Source: Eleusine coracana subsp. coracana
Lineage: Eukaryota > Streptophyta > Magnoliopsida > Poales > Poaceae
DNA: 64,000 bases
Assembly: GCA_032690845.1 (NCBI GenBank)
Contig: CM064434.1
Span: 35,630,342-35,694,341, forward strand
Reading direction: 5' to 3'
The position numbers and the translations under genes are program-made. This document shows positions 1-10,974 of this stretch, in pieces (position 1 is the first letter of the stretch; every line of letters begins with the position of its first letter). The notes under the pieces were generated by a model that saw only the letters and a list, made by a program, of their open reading frames with translations, was not told where the DNA came from and ran no database searches.

Positions 1-398
1 CATGATGTGGAGACCTCCTAATCGACTCGGGGCCATGTCCCCATTGTGCAATACTAGCTTGCTGCCACGACGGACTTCCAGACTCCTACTGCTGTGACAC
101 GAACATCCAAGTGGGGTCACTAGAACATTCTTAGTCTGTGGTTTAATCATGGACCAGTTGTGGAGTCGTGGTTGCACTGGTGGTGGCACACATTGCACTT
201 TTTCTTGTGTGTCGATCGACGGACCTGCAAGGTATTCCTTCTTGCTGCAGCTGTATGGTTAGTTCCCCACAACTATGTAAATGATACCCCGGGTTATGAA
301 GCAGGATTTCATTTATATAGCCAGGGTAATAAAATATAATAGAACCATCAGGACCCTTTATTTCATGTGTGACCCTGCTTAAGAAATTTAAAATCTAT
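1..398. other. Left-edge stretch, no gene recognised
   Basis: No coding region could be assigned. The stretch adjoins the Athila-like fragment on its right and may be its downstream continuation on the minus strand, but the frames are interrupted and no domain is visible. Confidence 0.3.
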
Positions 399-1190
399 CT
401 AGGGATGGGGCTCAGAATGATAATCAATTCTAGCATTAGATAAAGCCCCAACCCCTGCAGCAATACGGGTCACTAAAGTAGTGCATTCATTGGGTCTCGA
501 TCCCTTAACATATTCTAACCATTGCCTAATCATGGCTTCAACAGGTGCAATAGGAATTTTAGCAATAATAGCATACAACACACGCAATTCATCATTACGG
601 ATTGGCCTAGTGTCTTGCTTAGCGAAACAAAGTCAAAGGAAGCCATCTATGCCATAGTTGTAGAGTTGGGTTGTGACTGTCACAAGCCCTAGGTTGTTCA
701 CAAGAAAAATCCCCCAAAATTCTTTGCCAAAATGATCCCTTTTTAAAAACTCATGGTAGTGCCCTCTAAGTTATTGTTTTGAAAAATTCTAAACATAAGA
801 ATGATGCTAAGCTTTTTCCAAGTGAGATGGTACTCTTTCCTGAACAAGCAGAAAAAGTATCTTTTAGCAAGGTGCACAAAAAATAAATAGTGAGAAGGCG
901 TGAGCCCTCCTCTGTGACGTGTGCAAATTCGGTTGAACCTAAAGCTTTCCAAATAGAAAGGAACTCAGTGCCTATACCTATGGTGGAGAGTAGGTCGTCA
1001 TCATATGTTCGAATGTGGATGAAACTGCGGTTGCATAGGCGATTGTAGACTTGTCTTTGATGATCATCCACTAGCTCAAGGTCAATCTCGGTGAGAAGGA
1101 TGTGTGGTTCACCATTCTGCTCTATCTCACCCTTCACATGCGTGTATCATGACGGTTCATGCTCAATCGAGAGGTTTGTGCTTGAGCTGT
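399..1190 (-). pseudogene. Athila ORF-1-like retrotransposon protein fragment
   Basis: Two open segments (766-1137 and 399-587) read as one degraded protein on the minus strand. The first has the layout seen in the plant ATHILA ORF-1 / putative plant transposon protein family: a basic FIHIRTYD stretch, then LLSTIGIGTEF, a W-K-A-L-G segment and GSRLLTIYFLCTL. The second (LYAIIAKIPIAPVEAMIRQWL) resembles the C-terminal part of the same proteins. The segment between them is out of frame. The 5' end of the frame is cut by solo LTR D1, and a matching start lies beyond it at about 4557. Family recognition is from memory of motif layout; the molecular function of these proteins is not established. 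It is dead as a coding sequence. Confidence 0.6.
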
Positions 1191-1765
1191 TGTAACACCC
1201 TGATTTTCAAAATTTGGAATATTTTAAAATTTTCTAGAATTAATTAGGTTGTTCAAATTTTTTTAAGAAAAATAGTTATTTTCTAAAGAAAATAATCAAA
1301 TATAGGCTATTTGTTTTTTTAATATTTGTTTGTTGCATTTGTCCTTATTAGTTGCATTTAGGATTTTATTATGTGCGAAACTATTTTTAAAATCGTGTAG
1401 GATTTGGCTTGGAATTTTATTTAAGGAATAGTTTTGGGTTTGGAGATAAGAAAATAGAAAAGAAAATGGAGAAGGGGAGACCAAGCTAGCCTTTGGGCCA
1501 AATCCCCAGCCGCGGCCCAGCATCTTCCCTCCCCGTTGCCCCTCTCTTTCGGCTTGGGCCGAAACCTACCGAGGCCTAGCTCCCTTCCCCTCTTTCCCCC
1601 TCTCGGCCTTAGGCCAACCCCCGCTCGGCCCACTCCCCCTCTCTTTTCTCCCCCACCAACCCCGCAGCCCACCCCGCGCACCTCCCTCCCCTCGGCCTGG
1701 GCCAGCAGCTCCGCTCAGCCCAGTGAGCGAGGCCCACCTCGTGCCGGCCTAGGGGCCCGCACCCC

Positions 1766-1773
1766 TATAAATA
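1766..1773 (+). promoter_or_regulatory. TATA box of LTR D1
   Basis: TATAAATA sits between CACCCC and CGGGGACC, inside the only strongly CpG-rich part of the LTR. This suggests the U3/R boundary and sets the LTR orientation as plus. D2 carries a degraded equivalent near 45170, next to the CRM insertion. Confidence 0.6.
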
Positions 1774-2119
1774 CGGGGACCCCACAGCAGCGCGCCGCCT
1801 TCGCCTCTCCCTAGCCACACGTCGCCGCCGCCTCTCACCCGCTCCCCACTCGCGCTTCGCTGTCGCCATCGAGCCCACCGCCGTCGCCCGCTCGATTCCG
1901 CCCTCCCCCACGTTCTCGCAAGCCACCGGTGAGCCGCTCTCCCCGCGCCGCGTCCACCGCGACCCTCCCCGTCGGCCGCCGCGTCCCGGTGCGCCTCCCC
2001 GGCGAGCTCCGAGAGGCCATCCATGGCCGCCGCCGTGATGGTCCACGGTGGACACATGGACCATGGGTCAACGCCCGGACCACAGCTCCATGGACCCGAT
2101 CCATAGGGTTTTGGGGTTT

Positions 2120-2580
2120 TAATTTAATTATATACTTAATTATATATACTTAATTATATTTTAGCCCCTGAATTGTATAAATACACCCCTATACATATTT
2201 TTAATTATATTTTAATCTTATAATTTTACAAAAACAACCTTGTACCTTGTAGTAATTTTATTTTAACCCTAAATTTTTATAAGTAATAATTAGGCTAGAC
2301 ATTTTACACTTAGGCTCCTGTACTCATTTCTAATTATGTTTAATCCTATCTTTTTACACCTAAGCCCCTAAACTTTTCCAAAATTACTTTCTAGTCCCTA
2401 AATTTTATATAAAATATATTTTCACCCCAACATTTTACAATTTAGTCCTTGTACTTTTTATAAACTACATTTTGGTCCCTAAAATTTTCATAAATATTTT
2501 ACATTTATTAGAGTTTAGTCCTTATATTCTTCTAAAATTATTTTTAGGTCCTTTAACTTGTCTGTTTTTACGTTTTAACT
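2120..2580 (+). repeat. AT-rich degenerate periodic array in LTR D1
   Basis: A motif like TAGTCCCTAAATTTTATA recurs about every 40-50 bp, separated by AT-rich spacers. The unit is degenerate, so no exact copy number is given. The same pattern, reverse-complemented (AGGGACTAAAATGTAATTT), occupies about 36590-37140 in D2, so it is a family feature and not a local accident. Confidence 0.55.
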
Positions 2581-3814
2581 CTTGAAACTTCAAATCTTCA
2601 TGACTTTTGAACCGTAACTCTGATTTGAGAAATTTTTTCACCAGAGCAATTGTAGTGTTTAATATTATATAGTCATACTATTTTATAATATTTTGCTAAT
2701 TTATAATTTTTAACCCTAGAACTTTAAACCTTCATAACTGTTTACTCGTAACTCGGATTAAGGTGATTCTTGCGCTCACGTGATCGTAGCAGCACATAGT
2801 TTCTCGTAGTAGTGTTTTCATTGTTGTTTGTTGCTGTGTGGTGTGTTGTTTATTAGTGTGTTTGCATGTTTGTGTTTTCGGTGTGACGTTGAGTAGACGA
2901 ACCGGTATTAGAGAACTTTCGGGATCTCCAGCTTGAAGACTTTGAGCAGCACCAAAGGGAACCAGGCAAGTGTCCTTGATGCATTTTGAACCCAGGTTTT
3001 ACATTCTCTCTATCTCTATGCATGCTTGTTAATATTGAATCCCATGTGTCATATTGTGTTCCATATTATTCCTTGTCGCCTGGGTTCTAGTGTAGCTTAT
3101 TAGTGAGGGTACGTCATGCTTAGTTTGCTATGTTGGGAATGGAAGTGTCTATTGTTAATCTTGGCTAATGATTCACTTAAACAGAATGATCATGAGGGAT
3201 GGGTAATCCTTTGTAGCAACATGGAACCAAGGTGATCCAAGCAGGAGGATGGCAAGGATGGTGCGGGTATGCACGTGTACTCGGTATAGTATTGTGGGAT
3301 TGTGGTACCTGCTTGGGATCACAAGGGTAGGTTTACGGAACGTGTAACCATGAAAACCGCACAAAGCACAGGGCTGATATGGGTAGTCTCGGTTTAGTAC
3401 CAAGATGTCTTCCCAGTTTTGCGTGTAGTCGAGGGATGATGACGAGATGGTTTACTCTCAGACTTAGGCGATGGACGGTTTACTCCTAGCCACGGCGCCA
3501 GAGGGGGCTTCTGTAGGAACGGTTTAATTCCACAGTGGTGAAAACTTAACATGGATTGTTTGCAAGCTGGGAAGCTCTTTGAAAGACCTTGTGGTGATCT
3601 CTTGGCCTCACACCTACGGTAGTGTGACTTGGGCAACATGGAGACTCTCTAGTCACTGCAAAGTGATGAAATCACCAACCTGTGGGTAAGGTTGTGCAAC
3701 CTCTACAGAGTGTAAAACTGTTATAACAGCCGTGCTCACGGTCATGAGCGGTATGGACCTTTCACACGATTAGTGGTTTGACTATGGGTGGACTTGGTGG
3801 GTAGCCAAGTTTGG

Positions 3815-4010
3815 TTTGGGTGGTTTAACCCATGGTTTGCTATAGGCGGTGTAACTTGTAGTGTGGTTTGCTACAGGCAGTGTAACCTATAATGTGATTT
3901 CTTATGGGCGATTTAACCCATGGTTTACTACAGGCGGTGTAACCTGTAGTGTGGTTTCTTATGGGTGGTTTCACCCATGGTTGGCTACAGGCGGTGTAAC
4001 CTGTAGTGTT
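3815..4010 (+). repeat. Alternating hairpin array in LTR D1
   Basis: Two kinds of short inverted repeat alternate roughly every 35 bp. One is CTACAGG...CCTGTAG around an 8-nt loop (3928-3949 and 3985-4006). The other is ATGGG...CCCAT (best example 3961-3978, 7-bp stem). At least six potential hairpins are visible. The equivalent array in D2 is at 35300-35470 in reverse orientation. Function is unknown. Confidence 0.75.
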
Positions 4011-4496
4011 GGATAGATGAGATAACTTGGGAGAACTTTTCACTTAGTAAATAGGAGTGCTATTCAAATGGTCTTAGGTGTAGTGCTCATTTATGCAAAT
4101 GAACCATTGTTTTAGCCTTTCTTCTATTAAGCTTGCATGTCATATTTTCCCCCACTTGCCGAGTATGACATGTGCTCACCCTTGCTATTTTCCTTTGTTA
4201 TTGTACTATAAACTACTGCTCAGAAGATGGAGAGATGGGCTACATTGACGAAGACTACTACTAGGCGAGCGTGCCCCCGGTCGATTGCCTGTGGTGTAAT
4301 GGTGTCTTCCGCTGCTATTTCTCGAGAGAGTTGGTTCTAGTCTTTAAAGACAATTATTTATGTAATAATGGTACGCTTTATTAATGACATTGGTTATACT
4401 ATTATTTACTTTATTGTCGATATGTGTGAAACTTGTTCCTGGGCACACATATGATAAGTACCTGGTTTTGTCCTTAAAACCGGGTGTGACAGCTGT

Positions 4497-4830
4497 CGTG
4501 TGAACAGCGGGAACTCGAGCGCGTCACTCGCTGCATCAATGCCTTAGCTTGCTTCATCTGCACCACTTGAGCAAAAACACAAGAACAATTTGAACACGAG
4601 TTATGTGTTACCAAAATAAAATCTGTCGGTCGTGTTGATCTTGCCAAGCTTATCAAAAAGACTTGAACAATCCAAAACAAAAGGGAAATATTTTTGGTAG
4701 TTTTCAGAATAGCAAATTTGGAGAAGCATTGTGAGAGCACAGGAGCAAATGAGTGGAGAGGGGAGTGAAATGAGAAATGATCTTTGGATGGTAGAACACT
4801 CTCCCCCAAGCACTCAATTTATAGGAAAAA
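4497..4830 (-). promoter_or_regulatory. TATA box, leader and start of the Athila ORF-1-like unit
   Basis: On the minus strand a TATAAATTG motif (4815-4823) precedes about 260 bp of leader and an ATG at 4557. That short frame runs into the right TSD of solo LTR D1, and the Athila-like frame resumes at 1190. D1 therefore inserted close to the beginning of this ORF. The TATA could belong to an LTR whose ends I could not define. Confidence 0.4.
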
Positions 4831-5469
4831 TTCCTAACAGTCAAAATCGGCTAGTAGGGGGCCAAATACATCCGTTGGCAAAATGCCAAGGCTAGTGGGG
4901 CTCACACCCCTTCGGCCAAACCTAGGTGGGTCCCCCTATTCCCCCACTTTGGCCCATACACCCCCAGCAGCTATATGCCTTGAGCTGTAGGTGTTAAGTC
5001 CAAAGTTTTGACCAAAATTTGCTTCAAAATATATTTCTCCATAAGTTGGAAACCAAAAACTAATTTTTTAATTTTGTTGAAACAAAATAAAAGGTTGGAG
5101 TCAATTCCAACATGCAAGTGTGTGAAATCCAAATATGCTAATGCAAATACAAACTTGAAATATCCCAAAAGTTGGAATATTCAAATTTACAAAAATTTGA
5201 GAAATAAAATATGATATAAGTACCAATTTACCTTTGGCATGGGCTCGCCAATATTTAAAGTCCGACGAGGCGTATTTTGTCCAATGTGCTTTAGCTCGGT
5301 GACGTGGTGCTTGATCCTGGAGATAAGGATGCAACCGACTTCTCACATTGGGGTTGTGGCTGTCTTTTCATTGCACCTGTGCGAAGTCTCTTCCCCTTGT
5401 GCCTTCCTTCCATTGAAGTGTTGGATGGCTTGTTTCCTCCATGATGATAAGGCTGTTGTCTCCACCCTT
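4831..5469. other. Interspersed remnant DNA, nothing assigned
   Basis: This AT-rich to neutral sequence lies between the ORF-1-like leader and the Athila gag fragment. Several short open frames overlap on both strands without domain similarity. Probably post-gag non-coding sequence of the Athila-like element. Confidence 0.3.
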
Positions 5470-6090
5470 GGCCTCCTCATAGATGACTCAAGTCGGGATT
5501 GTACGGCACGTCCCCTTGTGTCCTGGGGTGGTCATCCCTTGTCAGTCCCATATTACTGTCGACTTCACACATGATGTGTGAGTATTCGGCATGAGCTATG
5601 TCGTGCATTTTCTTTTCCTTGGAGTCTTCATCCATATGCTTTATGAGGAGGTTCAACTTATCATTGAGCATCTCAATTTCTTTGTTGGGGTGCTTATTCT
5701 TCTGGCTGGGTTGGGGACAATCTTCATTGCACCCTTCCTTAGAGGCTATCTTCCCCACTAATGTTGTTGCCTTAGTGCGGTAAGTGAGAAGATGGATCCT
5801 TTGGCAGTAGTATCAAGATGATCATGGGCTTTTGAGGTCAGCCCACTGTAGAAGGTGAACAAAATCAGTCAATCATCCATTCCACGATTAGGGTATTCTA
5901 CCATATCCTCTTGAAGCTTCTCCCAAGCTTCTGGAATGGATTCTTCTTGTGCTTGCCAGAAGTTTGCAATTTCCCCACGAATGGCATGGATGTTTCATAT
6001 CGAGGAAAATTTCTTGATGAATGCTATGTAGCAAATTTTCCAGCCACCTATCTAAAAAATGGTAATTAGTAGAAATATAATTATGGACAA
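5470..6090 (-). pseudogene. Athila-type gag fragment
   Basis: Read on the minus strand, the segment gives a gag-like protein with IPEAWEKLQEDMVEYPNRGMDDWL, then LILFTFYSGL and a GSIFSLTAPKATTLVGKIAS stretch, a layout typical of Athila-clade Ty3/gypsy gag. It ends with a Lys- and Glu-rich segment (5477-5758) containing EMLNDKLNLLIKHMDE, a likely coiled coil. At least one stop interrupts the N-terminal part (near 5997). No protease, RT or integrase of this element is in the window. A primer-binding site and partial LTR to its right fit a 5' position for this gag on the minus strand. Confidence 0.6.
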
Positions 6091-6116
6091 TGCTAGTGAT
6101 TCTCTTTGAACCAGTG

Positions 6117-6137
6117 CCTTCCCTGGCAAGGGCGCTA
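6117..6137 (-). other. Primer-binding site of the Athila-like element
   Basis: The minus strand reads TAGCGCCCTTGCCAGGGAAGG, close to the TGGCGCC-TTGCC-GGGA pattern of tRNA-Asp-type primer sites used by Athila elements. It lies upstream of the gag fragment as expected. Confidence 0.5.
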
Positions 6138-6608
6138 GAAATGCATGTTGATGTTTTCTAAGTCACTCCAAATCAATCACCTCTAACAGTGATATCAGAA
6201 ATAATTGATTGATGTACCTTAGTGTAAATTAGAATAATTTGCAAGCGCATGGATAATACAGTTATAGCATTTCACCATTGAATCAATCCAATGGTTGTCA
6301 TTTATAGTTCTCCTAAGGGAATGCGACAGTATAAGAGATAGCATGTTCATAAATATATAACTAATAATATACCAAGTCCTAAACCGGGGCAATGATAATA
6401 AATATGGGTAGGTGACACAGAAAACAATCCAACCTAACATTAACACAAAGCCTAGGTTAAGCGGGTTAAAGAGGAGTCAAGTCTAATCATTATGTACTTC
6501 TATATTCCTGTTTGTAGGTTAGATACAATACAAGCCAAAGTCCTATGTTGAACCGAAGCAAGAAGAATTTAATAAGCACAACAGAGCTGTCACCCACTAC
6601 CAACAATC
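6138..6608 (-). mobile_element. Partial 5' LTR of the Athila-like element
   Basis: This non-coding stretch lies immediately upstream (minus strand) of the primer-binding site. It is cut on the right by the 3' LTR of copia element B, which starts at 6609. The outer LTR end is not in this window, so identity rests on position only. Confidence 0.4.
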
Positions 6609-8343
6609 TGAAGGACCAAGAAGGTGACCAAAGGGGGGTGAATGGGAGTCAATTAAAATTCTTCTCAAGAACTTGGCCTATATCCCAATTATGACCCAAG
6701 CCAACTCCAAAACCGATCACCAAGACTACACACCCTAACTTGTGATGTGCTACCCTTAGGAGTGATCAACAATAGTAGTGGAACCCAGTGGAAACAAAAG
6801 AGAACTGAAAAGACTCGAAATAGTCAAGAAATGCACACAAGTCAGACCTCTCTGGACTCCCATCAGCAGTGCCGGTTAGGTCCATCAGCAGTGCCGGTCA
6901 CACCATTCGGCAGTGCCGGTGCAGGGTTCTCAAAACTCAGAAAAGGAGTGCTTCGGCAGTGCTGGTGCGGTAAGTAGTTTTGAGTCTTTAGAGTGTCGCT
7001 GTGAGTTCAGGCTACCGGCAGTGCCGGTCCGGCCATCGGTAGTCCCGATCAACACTTTCTAGAACCAAAACTATTCTCAAAACTTGGCAAGAAAATTACC
7101 AAAATTTATCCAAACGAACTCCAAAAATCACGAAACTTAGACATCAGTTGTCTCATGGTAGGACGTTCCTTCTCCAAGTGGAATTACACAAAAATCTCAA
7201 GAATTCATCACGAATTTGAGGTTATACAAAAAGCTCTAGAGTTTCAATGTTCTTGAGGAAATCCACAAAATCGAAGATGCCCTTGCCTAGGAATCAATCA
7301 AGGATCCAAAGAGGAATATTTAGGCATGTTCTAGCACCAAGATCCCTCAAGAAATTCGTACCAAAACCCACTCAAGAACAAGATCGAAAATCTCCACGAA
7401 AATAGCTCCGTAAATAGAGAAAAGGGGAAATTCAGGATTTAGGGGGAGAGGAAGATCTTGAGCATGAAAATAAATTTCATACCATGGAAAGATGCTTTCA
7501 AGATACATAGGTACAAGGCTAGGAAGCCACCCTCTTCCTCCTACTATTTGGAAGAGCAAGAGATGTCAATCACACACCCTCTCCTCTCCTCTAAAACATG
7601 AAGACCTCTCCTAGCACTTTGAATGAAGACCTAAGACAAGGCTAAGGGAAAGAGAGGCACCTCTTCCACCAGCCCTACCTCTCCTTATATAGGCCCAAGT
7701 CTATTGTTCACATGATAACACTACCCTTGACCTACATAACACACCAACCTACCACCGGGAGCATAATCGTCCATATTTCTCCTCATCGCTCGAATACCAT
7801 CGGGCCCTTCATGACTTTGGCACGTGCACCACCAACCACCGCCATCGGGTTTGAGGCACAAACCGGGAAACTGCCTCACACGCTTCTCAAAGCATGACTT
7901 CTTGATGTTGATGAGTGTCACCTTGTCCCGCTATCCTGACCACCGGCAGGTCTCTCCCAGTACCTGTCCATCGGGCCCCCATGTCAAGTGCACCGGCATC
8001 CCGCTCGCCTTGACTTAGTCAACCCGCCGTCTTGATCATCACCACGGTTTTGAAGCTGAACCGTGAAATTGTCCGTGCTTCTTGCCTCTCCACATGTACG
8101 GAGTGGATTACCCTTGACTCCACCGGGCATCCTGATCGTCCAGCCCCAACTCCCCTACTTGTGCATGATGCTCTCCCTTTTGACCGCCAAGTCGACTCCA
8201 GTGACCTACACATCATGAGACAAGCAAACACATTTCCCATCTTCTGCAACTTCACCAATACTTCCACCAACTCGAGTTAGTCAAAACAATGACATGAATA
8301 AACTCATGCAGTCTCAAGATTCCCGCATTTCAACTCACACACC
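6609..8343 (-). repeat. 3' LTR of element B (inner end lost)
   Basis: It starts TGAAGGACC, the terminus shared with the LTRs of A (21968 and 30764). It carries a minus-strand TATATAAGG at 7683-7691. Homology to the LTR of A stops at 8343, about 68 bp before the expected TGAGAAACC end, where insert G begins. By eye it differs from the 5' LTR piece at 62884 at about 8% of positions. Confidence 0.85.
6845..7055. repeat. CGGCA-n-TGCCG palindrome cluster in LTR of B
   Basis: Around six copies of a motif like ATCGGCAGTGCCGGT occur in 200 bp. The core CGGCA-G-TGCCG is palindromic around one base. The equivalent cluster lies in the A LTRs at 22195-22375 and 30990-31115 and in the B 5' LTR at 63055-63250. 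Confidence 0.7.
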
Positions 8344-9651
8344 AGAACCACAAAAAGCACTAAAAAAGCCCAGTGCGCCAATCGGCACAGTCCATGAGCC
8401 GGTCGACGCAAGGGTGTTTTGGCCCACAAAAGTGACCGAGGCCTATTCCACATGTTTATGGAAGTTTATCTGCGCAAGACACTTGAATATATTTGCCAAG
8501 AAGATTTATGGAACTTCAAGATCTCGACGTGCAGTACAAGACTTTATCTCAAAGGAAAAGGTCCAACTGGCAGCCGTGGAAGGTAGAGGAACCGACTCGG
8601 AGAAGAAACCAGAAAAGACACGACTTGCACCGACCGGCACAATCCTGCGCCGATCCGCGCAATCGCCTTATTTGCTAGAAACTGAATCCTCTATGAGTAG
8701 AACCTCTATAAATACTTGTAAACCCTGGCCGCAACGAGAGAGGAGGCAGAGGCGACAGAGGGACAACAAATCCGTGAGTTAGAGCCAGCGGGGCTTGCCC
8801 CGTTAGAATAGATATCTAGTTGAGTTTCAAGAACCATTGGTGTTAAGAGTTGATCCATCAAGGTAGGCCATCTCGACGGGGATGAATCTTACTCTATGTA
8901 TCTCAAGGATGACTGAATATGTTGATGATGGTTTTGGTGATTTGTCTATCTTGATTCTATAATCATGCATGTGCTTATTCCAATTGCTTAGTTTTAGGCT
9001 TAGTAAGTAGATATTATCTTGATCGCGGTGATTAGGATAGTATTCGGACATTGTATTGGTTATGGTTGCTTGATGATGCTAGTAGTGTGGTTTAGCAGTG
9101 ACAGCACTAAGCCATCGTAGCACTATTGGATAGTTTAGTATGGTAATATACTCGTTGGATTAAGGGTATCCTCTCGGCAACGATAAATCGGGAGCCGCTC
9201 GGAAAGTAGGGTGGTCTTATTCATTATAGGTTTTCATCAATCCATGTAATTACCCATTATGATGCTATTTGATTTGACTTTCTGGTTACAATCTCACTAG
9301 TAGATACTTGGCTACTCACTTAACAGCTTAGACTTACATGGTATCTGGCGCACTTTGGCTTAGATTCACTAGTGTGCCGATCGGCTCAACACCTGTGCCG
9401 ATCGGCACGACAATAGATTCACTAGTGTGCCGATCGGCTCAACCCCTGTGGCCAATCGGTGCAATGAAAGATTTACTGTCTGGCGCACCTTTGCGCTGGC
9501 CAGTCTCCTCTCGTGCAACCTAAACTCGACAGTAGCTTTGATTAGATCTTTTACTGTTAACTGTGTTTAATTACCCCTAAGGTCCCTGTGGATTCGATAA
9601 ACATTGGAATACTCAATTCAAGGGAAAAATTACTGCTGCGTAATTACGACC
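8344..9651 (+). mobile_element. Insert G: LTR-like fragment replacing part of B
   Basis: This sequence interrupts B: homology to A stops at 8343 in the LTR and resumes at 9652 in the post-RNase H region. About 970 bp of the A-type sequence (A 23692-24664) is missing. G holds a TATAAATA (8707-8714), two groups of GTGCCGATCGGCAC-type palindromes (8375-8400 plus 8630-8665, and 9370-9465) and ends in an LTR-like segment with CCTGTGGATTCGATAA. No coding domain and no TSD were found. Which LTR family it belongs to is unknown. Confidence 0.45.
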
Positions 9652-10052
9652 AACAGCATGCCTTTGCGGCAAAAGGAAAAACTGTTCCCACAATGTTCCA
9701 TCATGAGCTAACCATTTGCAAAGCTAGCCTCAACACAAGTCTCATCAAGGATAAAAGCAATTACACACATGGTGAGCAAATTTTAGCAAGATTAGATCAT
9801 AAGGTTCACAAGAAGCTAAATTTACCTTTAAGATTAGCAAGTTGCTCAAATGAATCTATAACAAGTCATATAGAAAATCTAAGCATGAAAGATTACCATC
9901 ACATCCACACAACTTATGTCAAGCTCAATCATAGCAACGAGAAATGCAAGAAAGCATAAGAATCAAAGCTCATCTACCAATGCATATATTACATATGAGA
10001 TGCAATGCATAAAAGGTAAGATACATATATACAAGAGAAAACCAACTCCCCC
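9652..10052 (-). other. Post-RNase H non-coding region of B
   Basis: Closely similar to A 24665-25110, starting at a shared GCATGCCTTTGCGGCAAAAGG. It is the segment between the RNase H stop and the polypurine region on the minus strand, with pyrimidine runs (minus-strand polypurine) near 10046-10052. Confidence 0.7.
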
Positions 10053-10969
10053 TTAAATGATACCATAAGGATGACAAACACCAAGTTCCCCCTGAAGAAA
10101 AGCATGTCTCAAAGCATCTAGGGGCTTGGTGAGGATATCAACTAGTTGGTTTCTGGTATCAATGTATTTAAGCTCAACATCCCCTTTCTCAACATTGTCT
10201 CTCGAGAAGTGGAATCGCACATTGATGTGTTTGTCCTTACCATGTTGGATTGGGTTTTTGGCAAAGCATATGGCACTGGAGTTATCACACATGAGTGGAA
10301 CACTCTTAAAGGTTAACCCATAGTCTCTCATGGTGGCCATAGGATTTGTGAGCAGCAGCTAGCGGCAGCAACATACTCAGCCTCTATGGTGGATTGGGCT
10401 ACACTCGGCTGCTTATGAGAAGACCAACAGATCAAGGAAGTACCCAAGAAATGGCAAGTACCAGAAGTGCTCTTCTTATCAATTCTACACCCAGGAAAGT
10501 CCGCATCCGATTACCCAATGAGATCAAGAGATGAAGATGCAGAGAACCAAAGACCGAACTCAAGGGTGTACTTGAGATACCTGAGATACGCTTGACAGCC
10601 TTACGATGAGTCACCCTTGGGGAAGCCTGAAAGCGAGCACAAAGACACACTACAAAGTGTATGTCGGGTCTTGTCACCATCAGGTACAAGAGGGAGCCAA
10701 TCATGCCCCTGTACTCCCTTTGGCCCATCGCTTCATAGTCTTTATAGGAGTCAAGTGTTGTTGTAGTGGACATTGGTGTAGATAACAATTTTACATTGAC
10801 CATGTCGAACTTCTTCAGGAGATCCTTCGTGTACTTGGCTTGATGTATGAAAGTGCCTTGCTTGCACTACTTGATTTAAAGTCCTCGCCCATCATCGATA
10901 TCTGAAATTCACTTTCCATAGCTTCCTGAAATCTGGACACAAGAGCATGAGAGGAACTACCAAAGATGA
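10053..10969 (-). pseudogene. B: end of reverse transcriptase and RNase H
   Basis: The C-terminal part of the copia pol. It begins at the IIFGSSSHALV segment that follows the RT catalytic YxDD, continues through MESEFQ-S-MMGE, TPMSTTTTLD and the TRPDIHF block (10432-10803), and ends with the RNase H part at 10053-10340 (MCDNSSAICFAKNP, HINVRFHF, LTKPLD). Frames are broken between these blocks. The missing upstream half of RT is at 20346-21027, on the other side of insert C. The co-linear match to A 25111-26000 supports the assignment. Non-functional. Confidence 0.85.
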
Positions 10970-10974
10970 TACCG

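Larger units (their letters stand above)
1191..4491 (+). mobile_element. Solo LTR D1 (3.3 kb) with 5-bp TSD
   Basis: The 3,301-bp block starts TGTAACACCC and ends GGGTGTGACA (imperfect inverted termini). It is flanked by GCTGT at 1186-1190 and 4492-4496, a perfect TSD. No internal region, gag or pol lies between the ends, so it is a solo LTR left by LTR-LTR recombination. It contains a TATA box, a CpG-rich block (about 1500-2100), an AT-rich periodic stretch and a hairpin array. A second, inverted copy (D2) lies at 34817-45924 with its own TSD. Both copies have the same termini and sub-blocks, which proves a dispersed family. Length and termini resemble large Ty3/gypsy LTRs, but clade assignment is inference. 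Confidence 0.88.

Noticed and set aside
1749..2153. Several overlapping frames open on both strands in the GC-rich part of solo LTR D1
   Set aside because: Openness in many frames follows from GC content; the proteins are low-complexity Arg/Gly/Pro with no domain.
3815..4010. CRISPR-like direct repeats
   Set aside because: Plant retrotransposon context, no unique spacers of constant length, two alternating units forming hairpins.
5239..5574. Plus-strand 111-aa ORF as a gene
   Set aside because: Antisense to the Athila-like gag tail and post-gag region, no domain recognised.
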